A stretch of DNA of 64,000 nt from NCBI RefSeq assembly GCF_900114915.1, contig NZ_FOUS01000002.1, forward strand, positions 186,001 to 250,000, read 5' to 3'. The stretch comes from Bradyrhizobium sp. Rc3b. GTDB lineage: Bacteria > Pseudomonadota > Alphaproteobacteria > Rhizobiales > Xanthobacteraceae. The position numbers were made by a program, and so were the translations under genes. Under the pieces are notes generated by a model. That model was given only the letters and a program-made list of their open reading frames with translations. It was not told the origin of the DNA and did no database searches. Positions 1 to 8,122 of the stretch are shown here, in pieces (position 1 is the stretch's first letter; the number at the start of each line of letters is the position of its first letter).

Positions 1-465
1 TTCTACGCGGCGCTGCTTCTCACACGGATGCTGTCGGACCGACCGATCGGCTACGTTGATTTGCGCAGCCCCGCCGGCGCCGGCCTTGGCGCGCTGGTCT
101 ACAACTATGACGGCAATGTTTTCGCGTCGGATGAAGGCAGGATGCTGGCCGAGACCGGTGACGCCGCTTTCCGGCTCGGTCACGTCGAACATGACAGCTA
201 CAATTCGCTCATCCTGTCGGACAAGCTGATCGGCGCGATTTCCTCGTCGCTGACGCAGTGCGCGCCCGAATGCTCGACCTGTGTGTATGAGAGCCACTGC
301 GGTGCAGACCCAGTCTATCATCACGCGACGCAGGGTGAAGCCTTGGGAATCAAGCCTCTTTCGGCATTTTGCGCTCGCCAAAAAGGCATCATGGGCCTGC
401 TGCTGGACATTCTGGAGAACTCTCCGGAAGATGCTGCCATCTTGCGACGATGGGCCGCCGCATGA
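1..465 (+). CDS. hxsB: His-Xaa-Ser system radical SAM maturase HxsB, C-terminal part
   Basis: The reading frame is already open at base 1, so only the last 154 residues are in the window. They match what I know of the HxsB C-terminus: a cysteine-rich auxiliary cluster region (CAPECSTCVYESHCGAD) followed by YHHATQGEALG and a final cysteine in AFCARQKG. HxsB is one of two paired radical-SAM enzymes of the His-Xaa-Ser system, predicted to modify a small His-Xaa-Ser repeat peptide. The catalytic CxxxCxxC motif lies upstream of the window. The stop TGA overlaps the next start (ATGA at 462-465), so hxsB and hxsC are translationally coupled. Family call is confident; the peptide substrate gene is not in view. 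Confidence 0.85.
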   Translation, partial: FYAALLLTRMLSDRPIGYVDLRSPAGAGLGALVYNYDGNVFASDEGRMLAETGDAAFRLGHVEHDSYNSLILSDKLIGAISSSLTQCAPECSTCVYESHCGADPVYHHATQGEALGIKPLSAFCARQKGIMGLLLDILENSPEDAAILRRWAAA

Positions 466-1655
466 CCCTTCCTCTCTATGGCACAGCCTCGCAAAGCGCT
501 GGATTTTCCTCGGACAAGGCTCGATCGGTCCTCAGGCTCCGGTCAGTTGACAGTGCTGCCGAGCGTCACGTGGCTGATTTCGCGCTCGCCGGAACGCCAG
601 ACGACGTCAGGCGCGCGATAGTAGCCGATTGGCCGTCCATCCTTGTCGTCTCCGACGGCTCAATCGATGTACCCGGTACGTTCACAGGACGGCTCGTCGT
701 CGTTCCCTCGAAATATGACTATCTCGCGGACGGCGATGTCATCGGCTTCGATCATGCATCGAGGAAATTCCGCACGCTGTATCGCCGGAATTCGGCGCAC
801 AACTCGTTTCTGGTCACGGAACGGTGCAACAATTACTGCCTGATGTGCTCGCAACCACCGAAAGATGTGGATGACCGGTGGATACTCAGCGAAATCAAGG
901 AAAGCCTGCCTCTCATTGATCGGGCGACCCGTGCGCTGACGTTCACTGGCGGAGAGACCTTGTCGGATTGGAAAGATTTTACCGGCGTCCTCAAGGAGTG
1001 CCGCGACCGGCTGCCGGCGACTGCCATCCAGGTGCTCACCAACGGCCGCGCGTTCTCCGACTCGCGGATTGTCGACGCTTGGAAGGATATCGGCCACCCG
1101 AACCTGATGGCTGCCATTCCGGTCTATGCCTCCGTCGATCATGTCCATGATCACGTCGTGCAGACCAAGGGCGCGTTCGACGAGACGATCCTGGGCATCC
1201 TGAAGCTCAAGGACCGGGGACAACGGGTCGAAATCCGCGTCGTCCTGCATGCATTGACCGCGCCGATCGTCGAGGACACGGGTCGGTGGATTGCCCGAAA
1301 TCTGCCGTTCGTCGATCACGTCGCATTGATGGGGCTCGAAAACACGGGCTTTGCCGTTGCAAACGATGCCATGCTCTGGATGGATCCGGTGGACTATGGC
1401 GACGGACTCGCGAGGGCCGTCGATCACTTGAGCGCCGCTGGCGTCAACGTGTCGGTGTACAACCTTCCCAAATGTGTTCTTCCAAAGTCTGTTTGGCCGC
1501 ACGCGCTCCAGTCGATCTCGGACTGGAAAAACGGCTTCGTGGAAGAATGCGATCGCTGCGAAGCAAAGACCACCTGCAGCGGCTTTTTTACGACCGGTCG
1601 TCCGCGGTTCAGTCGCGGCGTACGCGCGATCACTTCCGAACAAGAATTGAGCTAG
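462..1655 (+). CDS. hxsC: His-Xaa-Ser system radical SAM maturase HxsC
   Basis: A 397-residue radical-SAM protein. The SAM-binding 4Fe-4S motif is at residues 122-129 (C122, C126 and C129 within ERCNNYCLMC), followed by SQPPKDVDDRW and the TFTGGE strand typical of the family. The C-terminus has an additional cysteine group (EECDRCEAKTTCSGFF) after a conserved SISDWKNGF stretch. It works with HxsB in the His-Xaa-Ser peptide-modification system described from genome surveys; the product is unknown. I place the start at 462 because it gives a 4-bp ATGA overlap with hxsB; the open frame runs further upstream with an ATG at 450, but there is no ribosome site there. Confidence 0.88.
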   Translation: MTLPLYGTASQSAGFSSDKARSVLRLRSVDSAAERHVADFALAGTPDDVRRAIVADWPSILVVSDGSIDVPGTFTGRLVVVPSKYDYLADGDVIGFDHASRKFRTLYRRNSAHNSFLVTERCNNYCLMCSQPPKDVDDRWILSEIKESLPLIDRATRALTFTGGETLSDWKDFTGVLKECRDRLPATAIQVLTNGRAFSDSRIVDAWKDIGHPNLMAAIPVYASVDHVHDHVVQTKGAFDETILGILKLKDRGQRVEIRVVLHALTAPIVEDTGRWIARNLPFVDHVALMGLENTGFAVANDAMLWMDPVDYGDGLARAVDHLSAAGVNVSVYNLPKCVLPKSVWPHALQSISDWKNGFVEECDRCEAKTTCSGFFTTGRPRFSRGVRAITSEQELS

Positions 1656-1693
1656 TTGGCGGATTAACAGGCCACGGAGCCAGGAGAACGAAC

Positions 1694-2635
1694 ATGAAGA
1701 TCGGTAGTAGTCTCCTAATCGCAGCGGTTGTATGCGGCATGTCCACAGCTCCGGCCTTCGCAAAGACTGCGAAGGAATGCACAGCGGAGTGGCGCGCCGA
1801 CAAGGCCGTGATGCAAGCCCGGGGCGTAACCGAAAAAGCGTATGTGGAACAATGCAGGGGCGGAGCGGAGCCAACCGCCGCCGCGCCAGCGGCGAAGCCG
1901 GCCGACACGACGCCGCCGCCAGCGCCCAGGCAATCGACGGCCACCGGATCGAAAACCGCAAAAGAGTGCACCGCCGAGTGGCGCGCCGACAAGGCCGGGA
2001 TGCAAGCCCGAGGCGTAACCGAAAAGGTGTACGTTGAACAATGCAGGGGTGGTGCGGCGCCAGCGGCTTCCGCCCCTCCGCCGAGGCCGAGCGCCCCAGC
2101 GCCTCCGCCCGCTGCGGCGCCGTCAGCGTCGACGAGTACCTCGTCTTCCCAGAAGACCGCCAAGGAGTGCATCGCCGAATGGCGAGCTGACAAGGCGGGC
2201 ATGCAAGCCCGTGGTGTCACCGAAAAGGCCTATGTCGAGCAGTGCAGGGCCGGCAGCACCATGCCGACTGCGACCGCTCCCGAACCCAAGCCAACCCCCG
2301 CGGCGCCCCCGCCAAGCCGGACGGCACCAACCGCCACGCAAGCTGCGCCAGCCCCCGCGCCTCAAAAGCCGACTCCCACGACGACTGCGGCACCCGTGCC
2401 GGCTCCAGCACCGCAAACCTCCAACGCTACGCTCGAGGCAGGGCAGTTTGCAGATGAAGCTTCCGCAAAAGCCCGCTGCCCGACCGACACCGTCGTGTGG
2501 GTCAACCTGCCGTCGAAGATCTATCACTTCGCGGGAACGAAGAGCTACGGCAGCACGAAGCGCGGCGCCTATATGTGCGAGAAGGAGGCAATCGCCGCTG
2601 AAGACCGCGCTTCGAAAACTGAAAAACATCCATGA
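1694..2635 (+). CDS. secreted protein with three PsiF-like cysteine repeats
   Basis: A 313-residue protein with a clear signal peptide (MKIGSSLLIAAVVCGMSTAPAFA, cleavage near residue 23). It then has three near-identical repeats of about 33 residues of the type KTAKECTAEWRADKAxMQAR followed by GVTEKxYVEQC, each with two cysteines, separated by Pro/Ala-rich linkers. The repeats resemble the cysteine-containing PsiF repeat. The C-terminal ~65 residues (DTVVWVNLPSKIYHFAGTKS) look like a small domain seen in rhizobial periplasmic proteins. Start supported by AGGAGA at 1682-1687. It follows hxsC by 38 bp but has no His-Xaa-Ser repeats, so I do not call it HxsA. Function unknown. Confidence 0.75.
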   Translation: MKIGSSLLIAAVVCGMSTAPAFAKTAKECTAEWRADKAVMQARGVTEKAYVEQCRGGAEPTAAAPAAKPADTTPPPAPRQSTATGSKTAKECTAEWRADKAGMQARGVTEKVYVEQCRGGAAPAASAPPPRPSAPAPPPAAAPSASTSTSSSQKTAKECIAEWRADKAGMQARGVTEKAYVEQCRAGSTMPTATAPEPKPTPAAPPPSRTAPTATQAAPAPAPQKPTPTTTAAPVPAPAPQTSNATLEAGQFADEASAKARCPTDTVVWVNLPSKIYHFAGTKSYGSTKRGAYMCEKEAIAAEDRASKTEKHP

Positions 2636-2671
2636 TGCTAACAAAGGGTCTGGCACAAGGAGACATTCCGC

Positions 2672-3016
2672 ATGTTTCGATTTGCCATCCTCATCGCAGC
2701 TTCTCTCGCCAGCGTCACTTGGGCGGCGGCGGAGACCATCGACGTAAAATACTACGGCAAGCTGGATCTTGCGCCTTTCGCCTGCACCGATGTCTCGAGG
2801 AGCAGCTTCATCAACCGCGCGTGCTATGACAAGTCCCAGCAGTTCATGGTCGTGCAATTGAGATCGGTCTACTACCCATATTGCGAGATGCCCGCGGCGA
2901 TCTTCGATGCCTTTTTGGCGGCACCGTCGATGGGGCAATACTATAACGCCAACATCAAGGGCTCTGGCTCAGACGGACCTTTTGACTGTCGTACGCATCG
3001 CGTTCCCAAGTATTAG
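2672..3016 (+). CDS. secreted KTSC-domain protein
   Basis: A 114-residue protein with an N-terminal signal peptide (MFRFAILIAASLASVTWAAA) and a mature region resembling the KTSC domain: YDKSQQFMVVQLRS, then PYCEMPAAIFDAFLAAPS and MGQYYNANIKG. KTSC domains are small and of unknown function; a signal peptide on one is less usual. Cysteines (CTDVS, RACYD, PYCEM, FDCRT) could form disulfides in the periplasm. A good ribosome site AAGGAGA lies at 2657-2663. It may be cotranscribed with the repeat protein 36 bp upstream. It converges with the DUF2235 gene, leaving about 110 bp between the stops. Confidence 0.7.
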   Translation: MFRFAILIAASLASVTWAAAETIDVKYYGKLDLAPFACTDVSRSSFINRACYDKSQQFMVVQLRSVYYPYCEMPAAIFDAFLAAPSMGQYYNANIKGSGSDGPFDCRTHRVPKY

Positions 3017-3127
3017 GTCTTATTGGGCGGGAGCCGTTCATCTCCCGCGGATTCAGCAAAAGCTTGTCAAAATGCACTGTGGGATGGCGAGCATCGACGC
3101 GCGAGAGTTCGATCGCGCTCGCCGGTC

Positions 3128-4720
3128 TCAGCCGGGTATCGTCACTTTCGTGGATGTCGCTTCCGTCCAGGATGCCGAGGTGAGCGTATAGTACCGTTTG
3201 AATTCGTCATGATGCGCCAATGCGTCCGGACGGTAGGCTCCGACGCGGGCGCACTGCGCGACCTCTGGGAGGTCGAAGCGCGTCCGGACTGTCGGGTGCA
3301 CCGGCGCGTTGTGCGTGATCTCGCGGAGTTCGACTTCCCAATTCTTTCCGGCGATGATTCGCTGAAGCCATTTCCACTTGGGTAGTTTGGCCGCGAAGGC
3401 GTCGAGCGTGTCCCGCATCCCAGCGATCTCGCAATGCTGAACGCCGCTTGCCGCGCGAAAGATATTGAGCGCCGGGCCTGCGTCGCCGCTGCCTGCAAGC
3501 TTGACCCCATCCACGAAGATCGGTCCCGTCTTTAATCCATCCGGGACGTGAAGCACCTGCTCGCACATCCACGCGAGGGCGATGTCGGAGAGGCGCGATT
3601 CAGGCTCGGGATAGGATCCGCCGATATCGGAATGGTTGCCGGCGAACCAAAGCTGGACAAGGCGGTCGACGCCCGGAGTTTCTAGATGCGAGGGCGGCTC
3701 GGTGCCGCCCCAGCCGACACGCTGGAAGTCCTTGCGCGTCTCATCTATGGCGTTTGCCGATCGCGCGAACCGTACGTGTTTGCTGAGGAGTCTATCGAAG
3801 TATTTGCCAGTCCATTCGGCGATGTGAGTACGGGGCGGATCGCCCTTGTTCGGGAAATCGTAGATGGTCTTGCGGTTGGCGGCGGTCTGATGGTGCCAGA
3901 GCCATCCCACCGCGATCAGCATCGCGAGGTGCGTCACGAACCATGCGGGTACGATGAAGCCCCACAATAGCCCTGCATGGGTCACCAGCGCGACGATGAC
4001 GCCCACAATAGCCGCCGGAACGAGAGAGGCGAAAAACGCCGCGGCGGCGATGCCGAATATCAGTCCCGCCTGGATGGCACGGCGCCTGGGGCCCGCGGCG
4101 CCGAGCGCCGCTACCGTGTCGAAGACGCCGATGAAGTAGGCGGCGGCGTTGGAGTCGGAGCCGTCGCCCGACCCGTATTTGACCTGGAAGCGCCGCGCGA
4201 GTTCGAGTCTTTCCGCCTCAAACTCTTCGCGCGGATGACCGGCGCCGTGTTCGAGCACTGTGTCGACGGCTTCCCAGGCAATGTCCTTGACGGGCTTGCG
4301 GTACCGCATCAGAGGGCCGCCGGGCGTCTTGGTGGGGACGCCGCAGAGCATCAGCAGGTTCGCCAGGCTGCGCACCGTGTAGGCGCCGCGGCTGAAGCCG
4401 AAAAGGAAGATCCTGTCACCGTCTTCGTAGTGGTTGACGATGAATTCGTAGCAGTCCGCGATGTTGCGCTTGATGCCGGTGCCCGTCACCGAGCCGAGCA
4501 GCTTCTGAACGAAGCGCACGGGCGCGGTGAGGGCGGTGGCGCCGATGTCGGTACCGAGCCCGGCGTCGTAGAAGACCACCTGCTGCGACGGATCGATGCC
4601 GGTGTCCGCATGGTCGCGCGAAATCCGGTACATCTTGTAGATATTGCTGATGCGCTGTTCCGGTCGCGCGCCGCCGTCTTGGCCGGTTCCGTCCGAATAG
4701 ACCACGATGTTCTTCGCCAT
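3128..4720 (-). CDS. DUF2235 (T6SS phospholipase-like) alpha/beta hydrolase with membrane segments
   Basis: A 530-residue protein beginning NIVVYSDGTGQD, the typical DUF2235 first strand. The nucleophile elbow is GFSRG at residues 108-112 (Ser110), and a later AGNHSDIGGSYPE stretch carries the acidic and histidine residues of the Tle1-like lipase family. Unlike minimal family members it has two or three hydrophobic segments (about residues 225-290), which would anchor it in the inner membrane. Its start is preceded by GGAGGT seven bases upstream and lies 12 bp after the stop of the caspase-helicase gene, so the two are coupled. I infer a membrane-attached lipase effector of that operon. Secretion through a type VI system is possible for the family, but no T6SS gene is nearby. 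Confidence 0.8.
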   Translation of the reverse strand: MAKNIVVYSDGTGQDGGARPEQRISNIYKMYRISRDHADTGIDPSQQVVFYDAGLGTDIGATALTAPVRFVQKLLGSVTGTGIKRNIADCYEFIVNHYEDGDRIFLFGFSRGAYTVRSLANLLMLCGVPTKTPGGPLMRYRKPVKDIAWEAVDTVLEHGAGHPREEFEAERLELARRFQVKYGSGDGSDSNAAAYFIGVFDTVAALGAAGPRRRAIQAGLIFGIAAAAFFASLVPAAIVGVIVALVTHAGLLWGFIVPAWFVTHLAMLIAVGWLWHHQTAANRKTIYDFPNKGDPPRTHIAEWTGKYFDRLLSKHVRFARSANAIDETRKDFQRVGWGGTEPPSHLETPGVDRLVQLWFAGNHSDIGGSYPEPESRLSDIALAWMCEQVLHVPDGLKTGPIFVDGVKLAGSGDAGPALNIFRAASGVQHCEIAGMRDTLDAFAAKLPKWKWLQRIIAGKNWEVELREITHNAPVHPTVRTRFDLPEVAQCARVGAYRPDALAHHDEFKRYYTLTSASWTEATSTKVTIPG

Positions 4721-4732
4721 GGCGACCTCCGA

Positions 4733-7700
4733 TCAGCCAACGTAAGGTTCGAGCACGGGACTCGACGCGATGGCTACCGCTTTCTGCCGGCGTTTCATCG
4801 CCGCAGCCGCCTCGCGGATAATTGTCAACTTGGCCGCGTCGCCCCCCAGACAGGAGAGCAGTGCGGTCTCCGATGCGGCTTCGATCGAGTCCGCGTCGCA
4901 GAGGTTGACTTTCGCCAAAGCGCAGTAATCGCCGCGAAGTAGCTCGATTCCGACTTCTCGCGCGAGGTCGACCGCCGCCGCTGGAATGCCTAAAGTGAGC
5001 CTGATCGTGAGCCGTCGGACGCGATCTTCCAGATCGAGTTCTGGATGGAGGATCTCGGCGACCCTAGCTGTCGTCGTCACCAGATCCGACGTTCTGTTGG
5101 CAACGCTTCTGATCGGGCCTGATGCCCCGCCGAACGCGCCGCCAAACTGCCCGACGATGCCTTCGATCTCGGACATGGGCCGACCGGACACGAACAGCAG
5201 ACAGGAGACGGATTTCTTCGCCCGGATGGTCGCCGTGTGACTATCCTCCACTTCTCTACGAAATGCGTTGAGCACCGCGCCGCCGGTCAGTTGCAGCCGG
5301 AGCTCCTTGACCCAGAACTGCGGTTCCTTTTGCGTGCTCTTCTTGTTGATCGGGAACAGCAGTTCGTCCAGCTCCACAGTAACCTGTGTAGCGGCGATCA
5401 AATCCGGATCGGTGAGTTGGGCGGGCGGAATCTGGCGCAGGCATTCGACCAGTCGAACGATCGACGTCACTTCTGTCGCGCTTTCTCCGGCGAGGCGTCC
5501 AAGGTCAGTGAGCAGGTATAGGCCTGCGACATCAGAGATCAGGCCGTTAGTTTCTAGGTCGTGCAGCGCTCCGACGAGCTCGTCGTGATCCCATTTCCAG
5601 CCGGCGCGCGTCCTCGCCGCCTGGAACGCGCCGAAGCTCGATTCCAGGAACTCGACGATAGCTTCGCTGGAAACCCCCTTGGGACTGAGGCGGCTGAGAG
5701 ACGTGATGACCCGGACGATGAGGGACCGTGCGTCGGTGGCAACGTCGAGGAATCTGGAAACGAGGTCCTCCGGCGTCTTCGTGACGTAGTTGTTCCAATA
5801 ATCGTATTCCGCACGTGGATCGGTTGCCAGCAGATAGGACGATCCCTTCTCCGCGAACCCGAGACGGCCGGCGCGGCCGACGAGATTCTTGTACTCGGCG
5901 ACTGAGTAAGGTTCGTCGCCAGGATGCGTCAATCCGACGATGACGACCGATGAGGCCGGTGTGTTGACGCCCATAGCGAGGGTCGTCGTCGCCGCGATGA
6001 CGCGCAGCCCGGATTCCGGGCGGCGGAATTCTTCCTCGACCACCCGGCGCTCCTCCGGAGTGAGATCGGCGTGGTGGAATGCCACGCCGTTCGTCAGCGC
6101 CTTGCGGAGATCCTGGTTGGCCAGCGACGCGTCGGCAACCGGCAATTGGTCGAGTGCCGCCCGAGCTGGCGGAAGGCCAAGCGACTGCGACAGGTATCCT
6201 GCGGTCCCCCGGGCCTCTCCCTTGATCTCCCTGAAGACGATGACCTGTTGACCTTTGCCCACTAGTTGGCGCACCAGCGGTACCACCCAGTCCTGGCTCG
6301 TGCCCTTGCGATACTCCTGCCTAATGATGGGTCCTTCGATCTTCTCGACACCAGTCGCGGCATCGATGAACCGGAATGTGCCGTCCGCGCGTAGTACGCC
6401 CTCATCGAGGGGCACCGGTCTCTCGGTGTGACGCAGCAGCCGCGCGCCCAACCAGCCTTCGAGGCCGTTAGTGTCTCCGATAACCGCAGACAGCGCGATC
6501 GTTTGCGGCTCGATACCCTCGCGACGGCGCATCCTGATCAGCGTCAACAGAAATTCGAGGTTCGCGCCCCGGCCCTTGTCAGCGATCATCTGCGCCTCGT
6601 CGACGACGATGACGCCGGCACCGGCCAGGACGTGCGGAAACGTGAGCGCGATGGCCGCGAACTTTTCGTACGTCAGCAGAGCGACGTCGTACTTCCCAAG
6701 CAAGACCGGCGAAATGTCGTCGGTCTCGCCGGTCGCCTCGACCGTGCGGATGCCGAACGCGCCGTACACGGAGTTGAAATGGCGGCGCTTGTCGGCGACC
6801 AGGGCCTTGAGGGGCAGGAGAAAGATCGCCCGCCGCCGATCGAGGACCGCAAGCAGCGCCGCCAGTTCGCCCACCATGGTCTTTCCGCTCGAAGTCGGCG
6901 CCGAGACGACTAGGTGATCTCCGTTCAGGACGCCGTAGTCGTTGATCGCCGCGATCTGCAGGGGATTCAGCGAGGGAATGGCTTTCGCCCAGGCCTCGAT
7001 CAGTTGCTGAGGGAAGCCTGCGAGCCGCAGGCTTCCAAGATCGCCGGTCACGCTCGACCTGCGGCGATCCGGAAACGCCGCAGCGAAGCGCATGCCCTCG
7101 ACGAAGATCGGCCAGTGAAGGTCGCCTTCGATCCTTCCCTTCATGGTCGGGTGCTGCTGCAGGCCGAATTGGGCCGCAGCCGCTGACACGCGGGCCGAAA
7201 CGTGGTCGAGCAATCGATAGATCGGAATGCGCGAGCCCTGAACGACCTCGCCCGCTCCCCGCAGCGCCTCAATCAGGAACAAGGTCAGATAGCCATGGCC
7301 ATGCCGGACATTCTCATACGCGGGCTCGTCGGCGCGGGAGGCTGTGAAAATCAGTCTTCCATCGCCCGCGGTCTCGTCAAGCTTCGCCTCGGCGGACCTG
7401 AGATCGCGCGGCTTGACCTCGATCTGCAGGACCTTCGAGCCGAGACCTCCGGAGAAGCAGCAGTCCAAAAAGAAGACGAGCCGCCGGGCCGGAATCCGGG
7501 CGAACCAATCCTGGAGCAGGTCGAGCGGCACTGCCGTTGTGCCGAGATCGGCCGTGTCTGCGTCGTACGGGATCAGTTCGTGCGTCTCGGAGCCGTGTCC
7601 GGAGAATCCGATGACGACGGTGTCCTCGGGATCGCAGTCGGCGAGAGCCGAAAATTCGGCCTCGATCTGGGCTCGAGTCGCGTCGGCGTCTATCAGGAGA

Positions 7701-7831
7701 CGCGAGTTGTCTCCCAGCGTGTCCGCGAAAAGCGCATCGAGTGCCGTCGCGTCGCGGCGTGCGCAGCTAAGGTCTCCGATCGCCGGCGACTGATAGCGAT
7801 CGATACCAATGAACAAACCTCGGAACGCCAT
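4733..7831 (-). CDS. caspase-like protease fused to Ski2/Hel308-type DEAD-box helicase
   Basis: A 1032-residue two-part protein. Residues 1-250 form a caspase/metacaspase-like (C14) domain: FIGIDRY opening, catalytic His79 in GFSGHGSE and Cys125 in FLDCCFSGG. Residues ~285-700 form a superfamily-2 helicase: Walker A APTSSGKT at 311-318, DEAQ box at 411-414, GVNTPASSVVIVG and the Ski2-family motif VI EYKNLVGRAGRLGF. The remainder has winged-helix and helix-hairpin-helix-like segments as in Hel308/Brr2. The natural reading is a nucleic-acid-sensing helicase controlling a protease. Partners are the upstream DUF6338-like and proline-rich genes (110 bp away) and the downstream lipase gene. No strong ribosome site is visible before 7831. 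Domain calls are firm; the role is inference. Confidence 0.88.
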   Translation of the reverse strand: MAFRGLFIGIDRYQSPAIGDLSCARRDATALDALFADTLGDNSRLLIDADATRAQIEAEFSALADCDPEDTVVIGFSGHGSETHELIPYDADTADLGTTAVPLDLLQDWFARIPARRLVFFLDCCFSGGLGSKVLQIEVKPRDLRSAEAKLDETAGDGRLIFTASRADEPAYENVRHGHGYLTLFLIEALRGAGEVVQGSRIPIYRLLDHVSARVSAAAAQFGLQQHPTMKGRIEGDLHWPIFVEGMRFAAAFPDRRRSSVTGDLGSLRLAGFPQQLIEAWAKAIPSLNPLQIAAINDYGVLNGDHLVVSAPTSSGKTMVGELAALLAVLDRRRAIFLLPLKALVADKRRHFNSVYGAFGIRTVEATGETDDISPVLLGKYDVALLTYEKFAAIALTFPHVLAGAGVIVVDEAQMIADKGRGANLEFLLTLIRMRRREGIEPQTIALSAVIGDTNGLEGWLGARLLRHTERPVPLDEGVLRADGTFRFIDAATGVEKIEGPIIRQEYRKGTSQDWVVPLVRQLVGKGQQVIVFREIKGEARGTAGYLSQSLGLPPARAALDQLPVADASLANQDLRKALTNGVAFHHADLTPEERRVVEEEFRRPESGLRVIAATTTLAMGVNTPASSVVIVGLTHPGDEPYSVAEYKNLVGRAGRLGFAEKGSSYLLATDPRAEYDYWNNYVTKTPEDLVSRFLDVATDARSLIVRVITSLSRLSPKGVSSEAIVEFLESSFGAFQAARTRAGWKWDHDELVGALHDLETNGLISDVAGLYLLTDLGRLAGESATEVTSIVRLVECLRQIPPAQLTDPDLIAATQVTVELDELLFPINKKSTQKEPQFWVKELRLQLTGGAVLNAFRREVEDSHTATIRAKKSVSCLLFVSGRPMSEIEGIVGQFGGAFGGASGPIRSVANRTSDLVTTTARVAEILHPELDLEDRVRRLTIRLTLGIPAAAVDLAREVGIELLRGDYCALAKVNLCDADSIEAASETALLSCLGGDAAKLTIIREAAAAMKRRQKAVAIASSPVLEPYVG

Positions 7832-7941
7832 AGGTGTACGTCACTCCGTTTTTGGGCCACCCCCAATACCCCTTCTTCGTGTATCGTCGCCGCATCCGCA
7901 CCGGATGGTACGCCGCGAGCTTGTTTAGTCTCGCTCGGCAA

Positions 7942-8121
7942 TCATGGCTTGGACGGTGGCTTGACGCCGCTTCCGGTCGTCGGAACGGCAGGCTTCGAGC
8001 CTGTCCCGGGCTGATGACCGCTTTGCGGGTTCGGGGGCTGTTGGGGCGAAGAGGGTTGATAACCTTTATTGACGATGTTGGCCGGTGGAGCCGGCTTATA
8101 CCCGTCGTTAGTGCGTGACAT
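7942..8121 (-). CDS. 59-residue proline-rich peptide of the caspase-helicase operon
   Basis: A short gene encoding 59 residues that begin MSRTNDGYKPAPPANIVNKG and continue with a Pro/Ser/Gly/Gln-rich, probably disordered tail ending GSGVKPPSKP. A strong ribosome site (revcomp of AAACTCCTTTC, giving GAAAGGAG) precedes the ATG, and the start lies one base after the TGA of the DUF6338-like gene, so the two are coupled. The strong Shine-Dalgarno site and gene spacing support it as real despite its size. It has no Asp-rich cleavage motif that I can name, but a disordered peptide between a membrane protein and a caspase gene is a candidate substrate or adaptor. Confidence 0.75.
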   Translation of the reverse strand: MSRTNDGYKPAPPANIVNKGYQPSSPQQPPNPQSGHQPGTGSKPAVPTTGSGVKPPSKP

Positions 8122-8122
8122 T

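Noticed and set aside
660..1961. 433-codon open frame antisense to hxsC
   Set aside because: It mirrors the GC-rich coding strand, has no ribosome site and its translation is Arg/Pro/Ala-rich without motifs.
1694..2300. Tandem DNA repeats considered as a CRISPR-like array
   Set aside because: The repeats are about 100-bp coding repeats in frame within one secreted protein.
1694..2635. Repeat protein considered as HxsA
   Set aside because: HxsA should have short His-Xaa-Ser repeats; this protein has none and its repeats are cysteine-based.
3977..4942. 321-codon frame opposite the DUF2235 and caspase-helicase genes
   Set aside because: It is a shadow of two well-supported genes; the sequence is Arg/Gly/Val-rich with no recognisable fold.
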